DNA from: Struthio camelus
Lineage: Eukaryota > Chordata > Aves > Struthioniformes > Struthionidae
DNA: 64,000 nucleotides
Direction of reading: 5' to 3'
Assembly: GCF_040807025.1 (NCBI RefSeq)
Contig: NC_090953.1
Location: 26,458,997 to 26,522,996, forward strand
In this document: piece after piece, positions 9,787-23,185 of the stretch
How the letters are laid out: each line of letters begins with the position of its first letter
Position numbering within the stretch: position 1 is the stretch's first letter
Made by a program: the position numbers and the translations under genes
The notes under the pieces: generated by a model
Databases searched by the model: none
Told to the model about the DNA's origin: nothing
What the model saw: the letters and a program-made list of their open reading frames with translations, nothing else

Positions 9787-10616
9787 CTCTCTGTGAGGCA
9801 GGCAAAGCTGAAACACAGGGCAGCGGAGGGAAAACAGGGCAGAAGTTGGAGGAGCCCGGACAGCGCAGAGCGCACGGCAACTGCCCAGCCCCTGCGTTTG
9901 GAGCACAACCGGTTTAGCAAAGCCAGCCCCATGCTCGGAGGAGAACCCACAAGGAGCTGCAGGCATGGTTTGGGCAAGCCCGCAATGCCTTCCCCTTCCC
10001 CTTGCTCCCCCCTCACCTCCCCCCTCCCCCGCCCCCCGCCACGCAGGCCTTGCCCTGGCGCTGTCCTGTTAGAAACGGCCGAGCTGGAAGAGCTCTGCTC
10101 CCTCTTCTCACGCCTGCCCTCCTCACTGAGAGCGGGCCGAGGCTGCTGAGGCCTCCCTTCACCCCTGCTTTCAGAGTGACCTCAGGAGGCATGGTCGCGT
10201 GTCCTCCGAGCGACACAGCACGGGGCTGCTGACCAGCTTCCCCCATGAAATCCATCAGAGTGCACTTAAAGCACCTGTGGAAACCGGTGGGTCATGCCAC
10301 ATCTCCAGAACGAACGCTTCCGCGTTCAAGATGGCAGAGGCTGCCCTTGGCTGTTTGCTTAGCGACGACCTGCTGCAGGTGGAAATTCTGGGCTACTCGC
10401 GTGCACGCAGCTGAACCCAGAGCTCCCCCTTCTGCTCTGAAAGAGCCCTCCTCTTCCCAGCGCTCCATCACCCAGCGCTCTTGCAAAGAGAAAGAGGCAG
10501 AGCTCCTGAAACGTTTCTTCCCAAGGGCCAAGCTCATCAGCCACGTTATCCAAGCTGAGTAGCCACCGTGACGGCAATTGGGCCCGTTGGAAGAGAGCGC
10601 GCGCACCCAGGCTTAC

Positions 10617-10685
10617 CTAGTTCCCCAAGGAAAGTGAGGCAAAGAGAGGAGGATGGCAGAGCCTGGCGCAGCACAGGCTTTTATG
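10617..10685 (-). promoter_or_regulatory. TATA core promoter and exon 1 of K2
   Basis: TATA box CATAAAAG at 10685-10678, probable start near 10654, donor CTAG|GTAAGC with the exon ending at 10617. Identical to K1. Confidence 0.8.
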
Positions 10686-12057
10686 CTGTGTCCCAGAGCC
10701 CCAGGGGACCCAAAACATTCCTTGCGCGTGAAGCACCTGGACGCATGGTTGTTGCTGCTGCTTGCAGAGGTCTCGCTGGTGACTAAGGCCTGGCCTCTCT
10801 CACCTGAAATGTTTTGCTCCCCCGTCATACGAGTTGACGTTGAGATGACTAGTCTGTGTCCCAGCCACCGCTCGGGGCTCCTAGGGCCCGCCAACTCGGA
10901 GGTCTCAGGCTAGCTGTCCGTAGGGGTTTTAAGTGGCTTTGCGTCATGCCGATGGCCTTTGGCTCATCCCCCTCTTTGTGGTGAGCACGGCCATCAGGCA
11001 TGGCGAAAGTCAGCCGTGAAGGACACCTCAAGTCAGCTCTCGAGTGCTTTTGGTGGAGGGACTCAGGCTGACCCTGAGAGACATCCCTCCCCGCAGGTGA
11101 CGCATGGCAGACGCTGAGGAGATGGTGGGCTAAGTTCAGGGAGGGAGGACGTGAAGACTGCACAGGCCCGTGAGGGAGAGGAGACTCAAGCCTCCAGGCT
11201 CGTGGCAAAGCCCAACAGCAAGGAAGGAGCCTTGCGAGCTGCAGGGAAGCGCCCTTGGGGCAGCAGTGAGGGCCGTGATGATGTTGCTGGAGCTGGTCAG
11301 GCTGCGCCACAGCCTCTTTCTGCTGCCTTGGAGCGTGGGCACGAAGGCAGGTTCATGACGAGGAAGACAAAGCCAGAGAGCGGGGCAGTCCCCTCCAGGG
11401 CGGAAAGGGCAAGCGGTGGCTCTCGGGGAGCGCCAGAGCCCTGTGCTTTGGGGACTTGCCTGGGCCTTCGTGCTCCTTCCAGCCGGGGGTCTGGGCTCTG
11501 CTCGGGCAGTGGAGAAGCTCGTGGAAACAAGCAGCTCAAGGTGTAGGAGGGAGATCAAAGAGGCTCCTGCGTCCTTCCCTGGAAGGAAAGCGGCCCCCAC
11601 CCAAATGGCCCCGTTTTGCCCAGCAAGTTCGTCCCGGAGGCCAAAAGCCTGCACGGCCTGCTTTTTAGGAGTGGCTCGGAGCAGCGAGCCACAAGCTCAC
11701 GGCCGTTTCTCCTGGGTCAGGGATGGCGTGGCCCGTTCAAGGCATTTTCATTCCAGAGCAACGCTGGATGAGGCTCCCGGAGCAGGTGGGAGCGAGCCTT
11801 CGTACTGTGGGAGAGTTGGGAAAATCCCTGAACTCCAGGGAAACGTGAGTCACCCTGCTGTTGGCTTCAGGGAGGACGGTGTCCTGGCCTCGGCCGTGCC
11901 CGGGATACCGAGCTCACGTCCTCATTCTTCCTGAAGTGCCGCTTTCCTGAAGGGCATTTCCAAGCGGTTTGCATTACTGCTGAAACCACTGGTGCCTCGG
12001 TGCAGTCTCGTGCTCCTGCCTTCCAGCCTTTTTGTGGCTGGGCAAGGGCCCGGGTGA

Positions 12058-13153
12058 CTCAGCGCGTTGCAAAACAGTCACGGTGGGAAGGAACCTCTAA
12101 AGGTCCTCAGGGCCGACCTCCTGCTCCAAGCAGGCCGAACTTCCCAGCTACATCGGGAGGCTCGGAGTCGGAACACCGACACACACACACACACGGAGAT
12201 GCCGGCGTCCCTCGCGCAGCCTGTTCCAGGGCGGCACCGTACTCTCTGAGACTTGTGTTTCCATTGCAGCAGCTGGGTTTTCCCTTCCCCTCCTGCCCCC
12301 TCGGCCTCTCCTCCTGCGGCACGTGCTTCAGCCCCAGCCGACTCGGTCTGGCCCTGGGCCTGGAGCTCTCTCCAGGTTTTTGGCATGTCTCTCTCTGGTC
12401 CGGGGGGACCCAAACTGGGCACTGCAGTTCCGGAGTTGCCCCAGCAGTGAGGAGGGAAGAGCGTGGCTCGCTTTGCTCAGCTTGCGTTGAACCGTTTGAG
12501 TTGGAAGGGGCCTCTGGAAGTGAGCTGGTCCCACCCCTTGCTCGAAGCAGGGGCGCCTAGGTCGGCTGGCTCACGGACGTGTCTAGGCAAGTTCTTGCCT
12601 CTCTCCAAGAACGGCAAGCCAACAACCCCGCTCTTCCAAAGCCTGGCCATCCCCATGCTGCAACAGAGTCTCAAGCTTAATCTATGTTCTATCTAGGGGG
12701 ATGTCACCGTGTTACAACTTGTGTCCTTTGCTCCTTGTCCTATCGCTGTGACATCCTTCAGAAGGAGTCTGGCTCCTCCTTCTCTTTCTGCTCCCACGGG
12801 GCAACCGCAGAGAGCAATAAGATCTCCCCGAGCCTTCTCTTCCTAGGGCTGCATGCAACGAGGTCTCCCAGCCTCTCCTCCTATGTCCCATGCATCAGAC
12901 CCCAATCACCCTGCTGACCCTGTCCGCCTCGCCGGCACTCGCTCCACAAGGGCAAGGTCTTCCCAGGCCGCGAGATTCAAGACTGGACGCCCTGTTGCGC
13001 ACGCAGCCTCCCAAGCGCCAAGGAGAGGGGGAGGATCCCTGCCCTCGCCCTGCTGGCTGCACTCTTGCCAACCAGGACGTGGCTGTCCGTCCTCGCAGCC
13101 AGGGCGCGCTGCTGACCCAGGGCTGGCTTCTTGTCCTCCTGCACGCCCAACCG
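12058..13153 (-). mobile_element. Two adjacent CR1 fragments, copy in unit 3
   Basis: Same arrangement as at 5205-6300: two CR1 3'-tail restarts, near 12058 and 12483, each running back into degraded ORF2 on the minus strand. Confidence 0.75.
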
Positions 13154-13272
13154 CCCTGCCCACCCCTCCCCCCTACCACCACCACCCCCACCACCACCAC
13201 CCGAGATGCTTTGAAGCACGCTGCTCTCTCGCCAGTCAGCCTCCAGCCTGCCCGGTGTTATTGCAGGCCAGG

Positions 13273-15353
13273 GCAGGACGAGCCTTTGCCGTTGTTGAAC
13301 TGCAGGCACCTCCTGTCAGCCCCTTTCTCCAGCCCGGGCAGTTTCCCCTGAACACCAGCCCGGGCCCCCAGTGCGTCAGCTGCCTGCCCCCTGACTGGCC
13401 TCTTGCAAAAGTGTGCTGAAAGCACCCTGTTGCACCGTTCACGTTGCTCAGGACACTGTCCAGTCAGGTTTTGAAGGTCTCCAGGGATGGAGACTCCGCA
13501 ACCGCTGTGGGCAGCGTGTCCCAGTGCTTGGCCAGCCTCACCACTCACAAGTTTTCTCTTATGTTCGGATGAAATGTTCTGGGTCTCGGTTTGTGCCTGT
13601 TGCCCCTGGTCTGTTCACCGCATAACACTGAAAAGAATCTGGCGCCATCTTTGCTACAGCCTGCCACCGGTGTTCGTGCACCCTGACAAGATCCCCCGAG
13701 CCTTCTGCCGGCCCAACAGTCCCAGCTCTCCCAGCCTCTGCTCGCAGCACAGGCGCTCCAGCCCCTTCATCATCTTTGTGGCCCTTTGCTGGGCTTGCTG
13801 CAGAAGGGCCGCGTCTTTCTTGCCCTGGGGAGCCCAGAGCTGGACGCAGCCCTCCGGATGCGCTCTCGCCAGCGCCGTGCAGAGGGCAGTCATCAACGCC
13901 CTCGACCTGGGGGCTCTTTGGGATGCAGCTAAAGGATGACGCTGGCCGCCTGGCTGCGAAGGAACGTTGCTGGCTCATGTTCAACTCGCTCTCCCCCGCC
14001 GCCGCCCCCCGGACCCTTCGCTCCTTCTCTGCAAAGCTGCTTTCCAGGCGGTCGGCCCCGAACACACACTGGTGCATGGGGTTATGAACGTTGAGGTCCC
14101 TGCGGGTGGCAGTACACCCTCGCGGTGTATCAGCCACCCCTCCCAGTTGCGTATGAGCTGCAAAGCTGCTGAGGGTGCACGGGGGTGCCTTCATTAATGA
14201 AGAGGTCATTAATGAAGAGGCTGGACAGCACAGCACCCAGAATCGAGCCCCTGGGGGACGCCAGTGGTGGCTGGCCTCCAGCCGGTCTTTGTGCGGCTGA
14301 TCACAGCCCTCGTGATGAACAGCATCTGCTGCTCTCCCCTCACCCACCAACTCCGCCATCTCATCGTAGAAGGCCCGTGCACTCGTGCATGTCCAGTTTG
14401 TTTAAATATTCCCCAACCTGATCCTCCTCCACCGAGGGCAAGTCTGCCTCAGCCTGCACTGCCCCCTGGTTTCAGGGCGCGGGCATGCCTGACGTGCGGT
14501 CGTCCTGGCAAAGCCCAAGGCAAAGACGGCCTTCAGTGCCTTGGCCTTTTCTTTGTCCTTTGGCACCAGCTCCCCATTCCCAGTCAGCAGAGGGCCCACA
14601 TTTTCTCTGCTCTGTCTTTTGCCGCTGAGGTACCCGTAGAAACACCTCTTGTTGCCCTTCACGTCCCTCGTCAGATTAAGCCCCAGGTGGCCTTTGGCCT
14701 TCCTAACCCCATCCCTGCCTGCTTGGACAGTGTCTCTGTATTCTTCCCAGGGCACATGTCCCTGCCTCCACCTCCCGTACGCTTCCTTGGAACGTCTGAG
14801 TTGGGCCAGGAGCTCCTTATGCCTCCACGCAGGCCTCCTGCCGCCTTAGCTTGTTGGGATGGACCATTCTGGAGCTTGGAGGAGGTGATCCCTGAAACTC
14901 AGCCATCCCTCCTGGACCCGCTCCTCTCTCCAGGATGGTGTGCCAGGGGATTCTCCCGAGCAGAGCCCGGAAGAGGCCACAGTCTGCTCTTCTGAAGTCC
15001 AGGGCTGTGCTCATGGTTCGGGGCTTTTCTTCCTCCCGTCCGGAGCCCGAACTCCATCTGCTGATCACTGTGCCGGGGTTGCTCCCAGCCTTCCCGGTCC
15101 CGACCACTTAGATCTTCCTTGTGTGCAAGCATGAGGTCCAGCAGAGCGCCTGCCCTCGTCAGCGCCTCCCGTCACCTGTGTCAGGAACTTGTCGTCAAGG
15201 CCCTCCAGAAGCCTCCTGGGTTGCCCGTCTTGGACAGGGAGCTTTCTGTGATGAAAGCCCACAGCACAGGCGTTTCTGCAAGGTGAATGCAGGATCTCCT
15301 CCTGACAGCGAAGGCAGTTAAAGCAGTCCATGGGTGGCCCCTACTTGCTTGGC
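13273..15353 (-). mobile_element. CR1 ORF2 relic, copy in unit 3
   Basis: Same relic as 6420-8500. It has a private G-to-A change near 15013 and lacks the T found at 7916 in unit 2. Confidence 0.88.
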
Positions 15354-15970
15354 CAGCCTCTGAGAGGAGAAGCAGAGCAGCCTGATGCTCCCCGGCGGAG
15401 GCATCGGAAGCAGCTGTGACGCCAAGCACAGCACTTCTCCCCGCACCCGACCTCCAGTCCGCTTCCTTTGTCCCCCACTGCCCCGTGAGCGCAAGCGCTC
15501 CAGAAGGCAGCCCCCAGGAGTGACGGCGCTCCCTCCCTCTGCGCTCTGGAAGTGGAGCTGTGAGTCCAGATCTCAGTGGGAGCTCAAGCTTCTGCCTCAC
15601 GGGCGGCTTTCTTTGGCGCCCTTGCGTTTTCACACCCCTTTTTTGACCACCCTCACAGTAAAGCAGTCGTCTGCTGTGTGTTCAAGCGGGATTTGCGGGA
15701 TTTCAGCTTGTGCCTACTACTGCTTGGCCTCTCGTGGGGCACCAGTGAGAAGCAGCTGGCTCTTTCTTCTTTACTCCCCTGCCCCTGCCCCTGCCCCCTC
15801 CACCGCCTCAGGGATGGACACGTATCGATAAGGTCCCCCCGAGCCTGCTCTTCTCCAAGCTAAACCCTGCCTCCTCAGCTCCCGGCTGACCGGCAGAGCG
15901 CGGTAAGCGCAGGACAGAGGGGAGCGCTTTTCCACGCAGAGCGGGCGGCTAACGGAGGCTGGAGGAGAAA

Positions 15971-16016
15971 GAAACACCACCACAAGTCTCCAGCTATGCT
16001 GCACCACGTCTTTAAT
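15971..16016 (-). terminator. Poly(A) signal and downstream element, K3
   Basis: ATTAAA on minus at 16016-16011 with the GT-rich element ending at 15971. Confidence 0.75.
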
Positions 16017-16321
16017 GAGAAGGAAGGAAAAAAGGCAGTGAAGCAGTACAGAGACCAAGACACCCGTTTGCAGGGTTCAAGAGGAGAGTCAGCCAAGCGG
16101 AAGAGCAGGAGCTCTTTCTCAAGGAGCTCCGAGTAAAGCAGAGCCAGAGGCAGCGTGGCAAGCCCGGCCATGCAGCGAGAAGCAGCTGGCACCGTTCCCT
16201 CGCCCCCGGGGGGCCGGGCGTACCCAGCTCATCTGCAAGCCATGGCCATGCTTGCAGCCTCGGCTCCCCATTTCCTTCCAGGTTCCTGGCTGGTGGCTCC
16301 GAAGGGGATGATCCGCTGGCT

Positions 16322-16639
16322 TCAGCAGTTTAGACTGCAGCGGGGGGGAGGCAGACACAGTCCGACGCCCCCCAGATCGAGGGAGCCCCCCGATGCGATG
16401 GGCACCCCGCCAGCGCTGAGGGAGCTCCCAACAGCAGCTGACAGAGAGGATCCCACGGCTGTGCTCTGAGGGAAGGAGGTGAGAATGGGGCCAGGCAGGG
16501 TCACCACGACCGGGGAGGCCTGGATGGCAACCGTCGAGTCAGCGCAGCGGGCGACGCACGGCTCGCTGCAGCTGCTTGCCAGTGGGGTTGGGCCAGAGGT
16601 GCCGCAGGGGCGTGGCAGGCAGGGTCTGAAGCAAGACAT
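16322..16639 (-). CDS. Feather beta-keratin K3
   Basis: Intact 105-codon frame, product identical to K1. Exon 1 lies at 17470-17507, the intron at 16661-17469 and the TATA box at 17531-17538. The intronic C-tract near 16872-16898 has the TCCCC form shared with K4, K6 and K7 rather than the GCCCCCC form of K1 and K2. Confidence 0.95.
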   Translation of the reverse strand: MSCFRPCLPRPCGTSGPTPLASSCSEPCVARCADSTVAIQASPVVVTLPGPILTSFPQSTAVGSSLSAAVGSSLSAGGVPIASGGSLDLGGVGLCLPPPRCSLNC

Positions 16640-17469
16640 CTCTCTGTGAGGCAGGCAAAGCTGAAACACAGGGCAGCGGAGGGAAAACAGGGCAGAAGTT
16701 GGAGGAGCCCGGACAGCGCAGAGCGCACGGCAACTGCCCAGCCCCTGCGTTTGGAGCACAACCGGTTTAGCAAAGCCAGCCCCATGCTCGGAGGAGAACC
16801 CACAAGGAGCTGCAGGCATGGTTTGGGCAAGCCCGCAATGCCTTCCCCTTCCCCTTGCTCCCCCCTCACCTCCCCCCTCCCCCCCTCCCCGCCACGCAGG
16901 CCTTGCCCTGGCGCTGTCCTGTTAGAAACGGCCGAGCTGGAAGAGCTCTGCTCCCTCTTCTCACGCCTGCCCTCCTCACTGAGAGCGGGCCGAGGCTGCT
17001 GAGGCCTCCCTTCACCCCTGCTTTCAGAGTGACCTCAGGAGGCATGGTCGCGTGTCCTCCGAGCGACACAGCACGGGGCTGCTGACCAGCTTCCCCCATG
17101 AAATCCATCAGAGTGCACTTAAAGCACCTGTGGAAACCGGTGGGTCATGCCACATCTCCAGAACGAACGCTTCCGCGTTCAAGATGGCAGAGGCTGCCCT
17201 TGGCTGTTTGCTTAGCGACGACCTGCTGCAGGTGGAAATTCTGGGCTACTCGCGTGCACGCAGCTGAACCCAGAGCTCCCCCTTCTGCTCTGAAAGAGCC
17301 CTCCTCTTCCCAGCGCTCCATCACCCAGCGCTCTTGCAAAGAGAAAGAGGCAGAGCTCCTGAAACGTTTCTTCCCAAGGGCCAAGCTCATCAGCCACGTT
17401 ATCCAAGCTGAGTAGCCACCGTGACGGCAATTGGGCCCGTTGGAAGAGAGCGCGCGCACCCAGGCTTAC

Positions 17470-17538
17470 CTAGTTCCCCAAGGAAAGTGAGGCAAAGAGA
17501 GGAGGATGGCAGAGCCTGGCGCAGCACAGGCTTTTATG
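17470..17538 (-). promoter_or_regulatory. TATA core promoter and exon 1 of K3
   Basis: TATA box at 17538-17531, probable start near 17507, donor with the exon ending at 17470. Unchanged. Confidence 0.8.
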
Positions 17539-18910
17539 CTGTGTCCCAGAGCCCCAGGGGACCCAAAACATTCCTTGCGCGTGAAGCACCTGGACGCATG
17601 GTTGTTGCTGCTGCTTGCAGAGGTCTCGCTGGTGACTAAGGCCTGGCCTCTCTCACCTGAAATGTTTTGCTCCCCCGTCATACGAGTTGACGTTGAGATG
17701 ACTAGTCTGTGTCCCAGCCACCGCTCGGGGCTCCTAGGGCCCGCCAACTCGGAGGTCTCAGGCTAGCTGTCCGTAGGGGTTTTAAGTGGCTTTGCGTCAT
17801 GCCGATGGCCTTTGGCTCATCCCCCTCTTTGTGGTGAGCACGGCCATCAGGCATGGCGAAAGTCAGCCGTGAAGGACACCTCAAGTCAGCTCTCGAGTGC
17901 TTTTGGTGGAGGGACTCAGGCTGACCCTGAGAGACATCCCTCCCCGCAGGTGACGCATGGCAGACGCTGAGGAGATGGTGGGCTAAGTTCAGGGAGGGAG
18001 GACGTGAAGACTGCACAGGCCCGTGAGGGAGAGGAGACTCAAGCCTCCAGGCTCGTGGCAAAGCCCAACAGCAAGGAAGGAGCCTTGCGAGCTGCAGGGA
18101 AGCGCCCTTGGGGCAGCAGTGAGGGCCGTGATGATGTTGCTGGAGCTGGTCAGGCTGCGCCACAGCCTCTTTCTGCTGCCTTGGAGCGTGGGCACGAAGG
18201 CAGGTTCATGACGAGGAATACAAAGCCAGAGAGCGGGGCAGTCCCCTCCAGGGCGGAAAGGGCAAGCGGTGGCTCTCGGGGAGCGCCAGAGCCCTGTGCT
18301 TTGGAGACTTGCCTGGGCCTTCGTGCTCCTTCCAGCCGGGGGTCTGGGCTCTGCTCGGGCAGTGGAGAAGCTCGTGGAAACAAGCAGCTCAAGGTGTAGG
18401 AGGGAGATCAAAGAGGCTCCTGCGTCCTTCCCTGGAAGGAAAGCGGCCCCCACCCAAATGGCCCCGTTTTGCCCAGCAAGTTCGTCCCGGAGGCCAAAAG
18501 CCTGCACGGCCTGCTTTTTAGGAGTGGCTCGGAGCAGCGAGCCACAAGCTCACGGCCGTTTCTCCTGGGTCAGGGATGGCGTGGCCCGTTCAAGGCATTT
18601 TCATTCCAGAGCAACGCTGGATGAGGCTCCCGGAGCAGGTGGGAGCGAGCCTTCGTACTGTGGGAGAGTTGGGAAAATCCCTGAACTCCAGGGAAACGTG
18701 AGTCACCCTGCTGTTGGCTTCAGGGAGGACGGTGTCCTGGCCTCGGCCGTGCCCGGGATACCGAGCTCACGTCCTCATTCTTCCTGAAGTGCCGCTTTCC
18801 TGAAGGGCATTTCCAAGCGGTTTGCATTACTGCTGAAACCACTGGTGCCTCGGTGCAGTCTCGTGCTCCTGCCTTCCAGCCTTTTTGTGGCTGGGCAAGG
18901 GCCCGGGTGA

Positions 18911-20006
18911 CTCAGCGCGTTGCAAAACAGTCACGGTGGGAAGGAACCTCTAAAGGTCCTCAGGGCCGACCTCCTGCTCCAAGCAGGCCGAACTTCCCAG
19001 CTACATCGGGAGGCTCGGAGTCGGAACACCGACACACACACACACACGGAGATGCCGGCGTCCCTCGCGCAGCCTGTTCCAGGGCGGCACCGTACTCTCT
19101 GAGACTTGTGTTTCCATTGCAGCAGCTGGGTTTTCCCTTCCCCTCCTGCCCCCTCGGCCTCTCCTCCTGCGGCACGTGCTTCAGCCCCAGCCGACTCGGT
19201 CTGGCCCTGGGCCTGGAGCTCTCTCCAGGTTTTTGGCATGTCTCTCTCTGGTCCGGGGGGACCCAAACTGGGCACTGCAGTTCCGGAGTTGCCCCAGCAG
19301 TGAGGAGGGAAGAGCGTGGCTCGCTTTGCTCAGCTTGCGTTGAACCGTTTGAGTTGGAAGGGGCCTCTGGAAGTGAGCTGGTCCCACCCCTTGCTCGAAG
19401 CAGGGGCGCCTAGGTCGGCTGGCTCACGGACGTGTCTAGGCAAGTTCTTGCCTCTCTCCAAGAACGGCAAGCCAACAACCCCGCTCTTCCAAAGCCTGGC
19501 CATCCCCATGCTGCAACAGAGTCTCAAGCTTAATCTATGTTCTATCTAGGGGGATGTCACCGTGTTACAACTTGTGTCCTTTGCTCCTTGTCCTATCGCT
19601 GTGACATCCTTCAGAAGGAGTCTGGCTCCTCCTTCTCTTTCTGCTCCCACGGGGCAACCGCAGAGAGCAATAAGATCTCCCCGAGCCTTCTCTTCCTAGG
19701 GCTGCATGCAACGAGGTCTCCCAGCCTCTCCTCCTATGTCCCATGCATCAGACCCCAATCACCCTGCTGACCCTGTCCGCCTCGCCGGCACTCGCTCCAC
19801 AAGGGCAAGGTCTTCCCAGGCCGCGGGATTCAAGACTGGACGCCCTGTTGCGCACGCAGCCTCCCAAGCGCCAAGGAGAGGGGGAGGATCCCTGCCCTCG
19901 CCCTGCTGGCTGCACTCTTGCCAACCAGGACGTGGCTGTCCGTCCTCGCAGCCAGGGCGCGCTGCTGACCCAGGGCTGGCTTCTTGTCCTCCTGCACGCC
20001 CAACCG
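18911..20006 (-). mobile_element. Two adjacent CR1 fragments, copy in unit 4
   Basis: Same pair of fragments as at 5205-6300. A G replaces A near 19827, a state shared with units 5 and 6. Confidence 0.75.
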
Positions 20007-20125
20007 CCCTGCCCACCCCTCCCCCCTACCACCACCACCCCCACCACCACCACCCGAGATGCTTTGAAGCACGCTGCTCTCTCGCCAGTCAGCCTCCAGC
20101 CTGCCCGGTGTTATTGCAGGCCAGG

Positions 20126-22217
20126 GCAGGACGAGCCTTTGCCGTTGTTGAACTGCAGGCACCTCCTGTCAGCCCCTTTCTCCAGCCCGGGCAGTTTCCC
20201 CTGAACACCAGCCTGGGCCCCCAGTGCGTCAGCTGCCTGCCCCCTGACTGGCCTCTTGCAAAAGTGTGCTGAAAGCACCCTGTTGCACCGTTCACGTTGC
20301 TCAGGACACTGTCCAGTCAGGTTTTGAAGGTCTCCAGGGATGGAGACTCCGCAACCGCTGTGGGCAGCGTGTCCCAGTGCTTGGCCAGCCTCACCACTCA
20401 CAAATTTTCTCTTATGTTCGGATGAAATGTTCTGGGTCTCGGTTTGTGCCTGTTGCCCCTGGTCTGTTCACCGCATAACACTGAAAAGAATCTGGCGCCA
20501 TCTTTGCTACAGCCTGCCACCGGTGTTCGTGCACCCTGACAAGATCCCCCGAGCCTTCTGCCGGCCCAACAGTCCCAGCTCTCCCAGCCTCTGCTCGCAG
20601 CACAGGCGCTCCAGCCCCTTCATCATCTTTGTGGCCCTTTGCTGGGCTTGCTGCAGAAGGGCCGCGTCTTTCTTGCCCTGGGGAGCCCAGAGCTGGACGC
20701 AGCCCTCCGGATGCGCTCTCGCCAGCGCCGTGCAGAGGGCAGTCATCAACGCCCTCGACCTGGGGGCTCTTTGGAATGCAGCTAAAGGATGACGCTGGCC
20801 GCCTGGCTGCGAAGGAACGTTGCTGGCTCATGTTCAACTCACTCTCCCCCGCCGCCGCCCCCCGGACCCTTCGCTCCTTCTCTGCAAAGCTGCTTTCCAG
20901 GCGGTCGGCCCCGAACACGCACTGGTGCATGGGGTTATGAACGTTGAGGTCCCTGCGGGTATCTGAGGGTATCCCTGATACCCTCGCGGTGTATCAGCCA
21001 CCCCTCCCAGTTGCGTATGAGCTGCAAAGCTGCTGAGGGTGCACGGGGGTGCCTTCATTAATGAAGAGGTCATTAATGAAGAGGCTGGACAGCACAGCAC
21101 CCAGAATCGAGCCCCTGGGGGACGCCAGTGGTGGCTGGCCTCCAGCCGGTCTTTGTGCGGCTGATCACAGCCCTCGTGATGAACAGCATCTGCTGCTCTC
21201 CCCTCACCCACCAACTCCGCCATCTCATCGTAGAAGGCCCGTGCACTCGTGCATGTCCAGTTTGTTTAAATATTCCCCAACCTGATCCTCCTCCACCGAG
21301 GGCAAGTCTGCCTCAGCCTGCACTGCCCCCTGGTTTCAGGGCGCGGGCATGCCTGACGTGCGGTCGTCCTGGCAAAGCCCAAGGCAAAGACGGCCTTCAG
21401 TGCCTTGGCCTTTTCTTTGTCCTTTGGCACCAGCTCCCCATTCCCAGTCAGCAGAGGGCCCACATTTTCTCTGCTCTGTCTTTTGCCGCTGAGGTACCCG
21501 TAGAAACACCTCTTGTTGCCCTTCACGTCCCTCGTCAGATTAAGCCCCAGGTGGCCTTTGGCCTTCCTAACCCCATCCCTGCCTGCTTGGACAGTGTCTC
21601 TGTATTCTTCCCAGGGCACATGTCCCTGCCTCCACCTCCCGTACGCTTCCTTGGAACGTCTGAGTTGGGCCAGGAGCTCCTTATGCCTCCACGCAGGCCT
21701 CCTGCCGCCTTAGCTTGTTGGGATGGACCATTCTGGAGCTTGGAGGAGGTGATCCCTGAAACTCAGCCATCCCTCCTGGACCCGCTCCTCTCTCCAGGAT
21801 GGTGTGCCAGGGGATTCTCCCGAGCAGAGCCCGGAAGAGGCCACAGTCTGCTCTTCTGAAGTCCAGGGCTGTGCTCGTGGTTCGGGGCTTTTCTTCCTCC
21901 CGTCCGGAGCCCGAACTCCATCTGCTGATCACTGTGCCGGGGTTGCTCCCAGCCTTCCCGGTCCCGACCACTTAGATCTTCCTTGTGTGCAAGCATGAGG
22001 TCCAGCAGAGCGCCTGCCCTCGTCAGCGCCTCCCGTCACCTGTGTCAGGAACTTGTCGTCAAGGCCCTCCAGAAGCCTCCTGGGTTGCCCGTCTTGGACA
22101 GGGAGCTTTCTGTGATGAAAGCCCACAGCACAGGCGTTTCTGCAAGGTGAATGCAGGATCTCCTCCTGACAGCGAAGGCAGTTAAAGCAGTCCATGGGTG
22201 GCCCCTACTTGCTTGGC
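20126..22217 (-). mobile_element. CR1 ORF2 relic with hairpin replacement, copy in unit 4
   Basis: Same relic as in units 2 and 3, but the reverse-transcriptase part near 20961 has 20 bp in place of 9 bp. On the minus strand the other units read through a peptide close to the CR1 consensus here, so this form is the derived one. Confidence 0.88.
20965..20985. repeat. Perfect 9-bp inverted repeat, unit 4
   Basis: GAGGGTATC at 20965-20973, loop CCT, GATACCCTC at 20977-20985. It is absent from units 1-3, 7 and 8 and present in units 5 (27826-27846) and 6 (34696-34716). Confidence 0.9.
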
Positions 22218-22834
22218 CAGCCTCTGAGAGGAGAAGCAGAGCAGCCTGATGCTCCCCGGCGGAGGCATCGGAAGCAGCTGTGACGCCAAGCACAGCACTT
22301 CTCCCCGCACCCGACCTCCAGTCCGCTTCCTTTGTCCCCCACTGCCCCGTGAGCGCAAGCGCTCCAGAAGGCAGCCCCCAGGAGTGACGGCGCTCCCTCC
22401 CTCTGCGCTCTGGAAGTGGAGCTGTGAGTCCAGATCTCAGTGGGAGCTCAAGCTTCTGCCTCACGGGCGGCTTTCTTTGGCGCCCTTGCGTTTTCACACC
22501 CCTTTTTTGACCACCCTCACAGTAAAGCAGTCGTCTGCTGTGTGTTCAAGCGGGATTTGCGGGATTTCAGCTTGTGCCTACTACTGCTTGGCCTCTCGTG
22601 GGGCACCAGTGAGAAGCAGCTGGCTCTTTCTTCTTTACTCCCCTGCCCCTGCCCCTGCCCCCTCCACCGCCTCAGGGATGGACACGTATCGATAAGGTCC
22701 CCCCGAGCCTGCTCTTCTCCAAGCTAAACCCTGCCTCCTCAGCTCCCGGCTGACCGGCAGAGCGCGGTAAGCGCAGGACAGAGGGGAGCGCTTTTCCACG
22801 CAGAGCGGGCGGCTAACGGAGGCTGGAGGAGAAA

Positions 22835-22880
22835 GAAACACCACCACAAGTCTCCAGCTATGCTGCACCACGTCTTTAAT
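22835..22880 (-). terminator. Poly(A) signal and downstream element, K4
   Basis: ATTAAA on minus at 22880-22875 with the GT-rich element ending at 22835. Confidence 0.75.
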
Positions 22881-23185
22881 GAGAAGGAAGGAAAAAAGGC
22901 AGTGAAGCAGTACAGAGACCAAGACACCCGTTTGCAGGGTTCAAGAGGAGAGTCAGCCAAGCGGAAGAGCAGGAGCTCTTTCTCAAGGAGCTCCGAGTAA
23001 AGCAGAGCCAGAGGCAGCGTGGCAAGCCCGGCCATGCAGCGAGAAGCAGCTGGCACCGTTCCCTCGCCCCCGGGGGGCCGGGCGTACCCAGCTCATCTGC
23101 AAGCCATGGCCATGCTTGCAGCCTCGGCTCCCCATTTCCTTCCAGGTTCCTGGCTGGTGGCTCCGAAGGGGATGATCCGCTGGCT

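Larger units (their letters stand above)
5052..11904. repeat. Tandem amplicon unit 2 (6853 bp)
   Basis: This is the first complete unit. It contains CR1 fragments (5205-6300), a CCA/ACC triplet tract (6322-6349), the large CR1 ORF2 relic (6420-8500), spacer with three CCCCTG hexamers, and keratin gene K2. It carries T at 7916, which it shares only with units 7 and 8 (42223 and 49082). Confidence 0.97.
11905..18757. repeat. Tandem amplicon unit 3 (6853 bp)
   Basis: Its length is identical to unit 2. It has three CCCCTG hexamers and the form of the intronic C-tract shared with units 4, 6 and 7. Private substitutions include a G-to-A at about 15013 in the CR1 relic and two or three changes near 18220-18305 in the upstream spacer. 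It carries keratin gene K3. Confidence 0.97.
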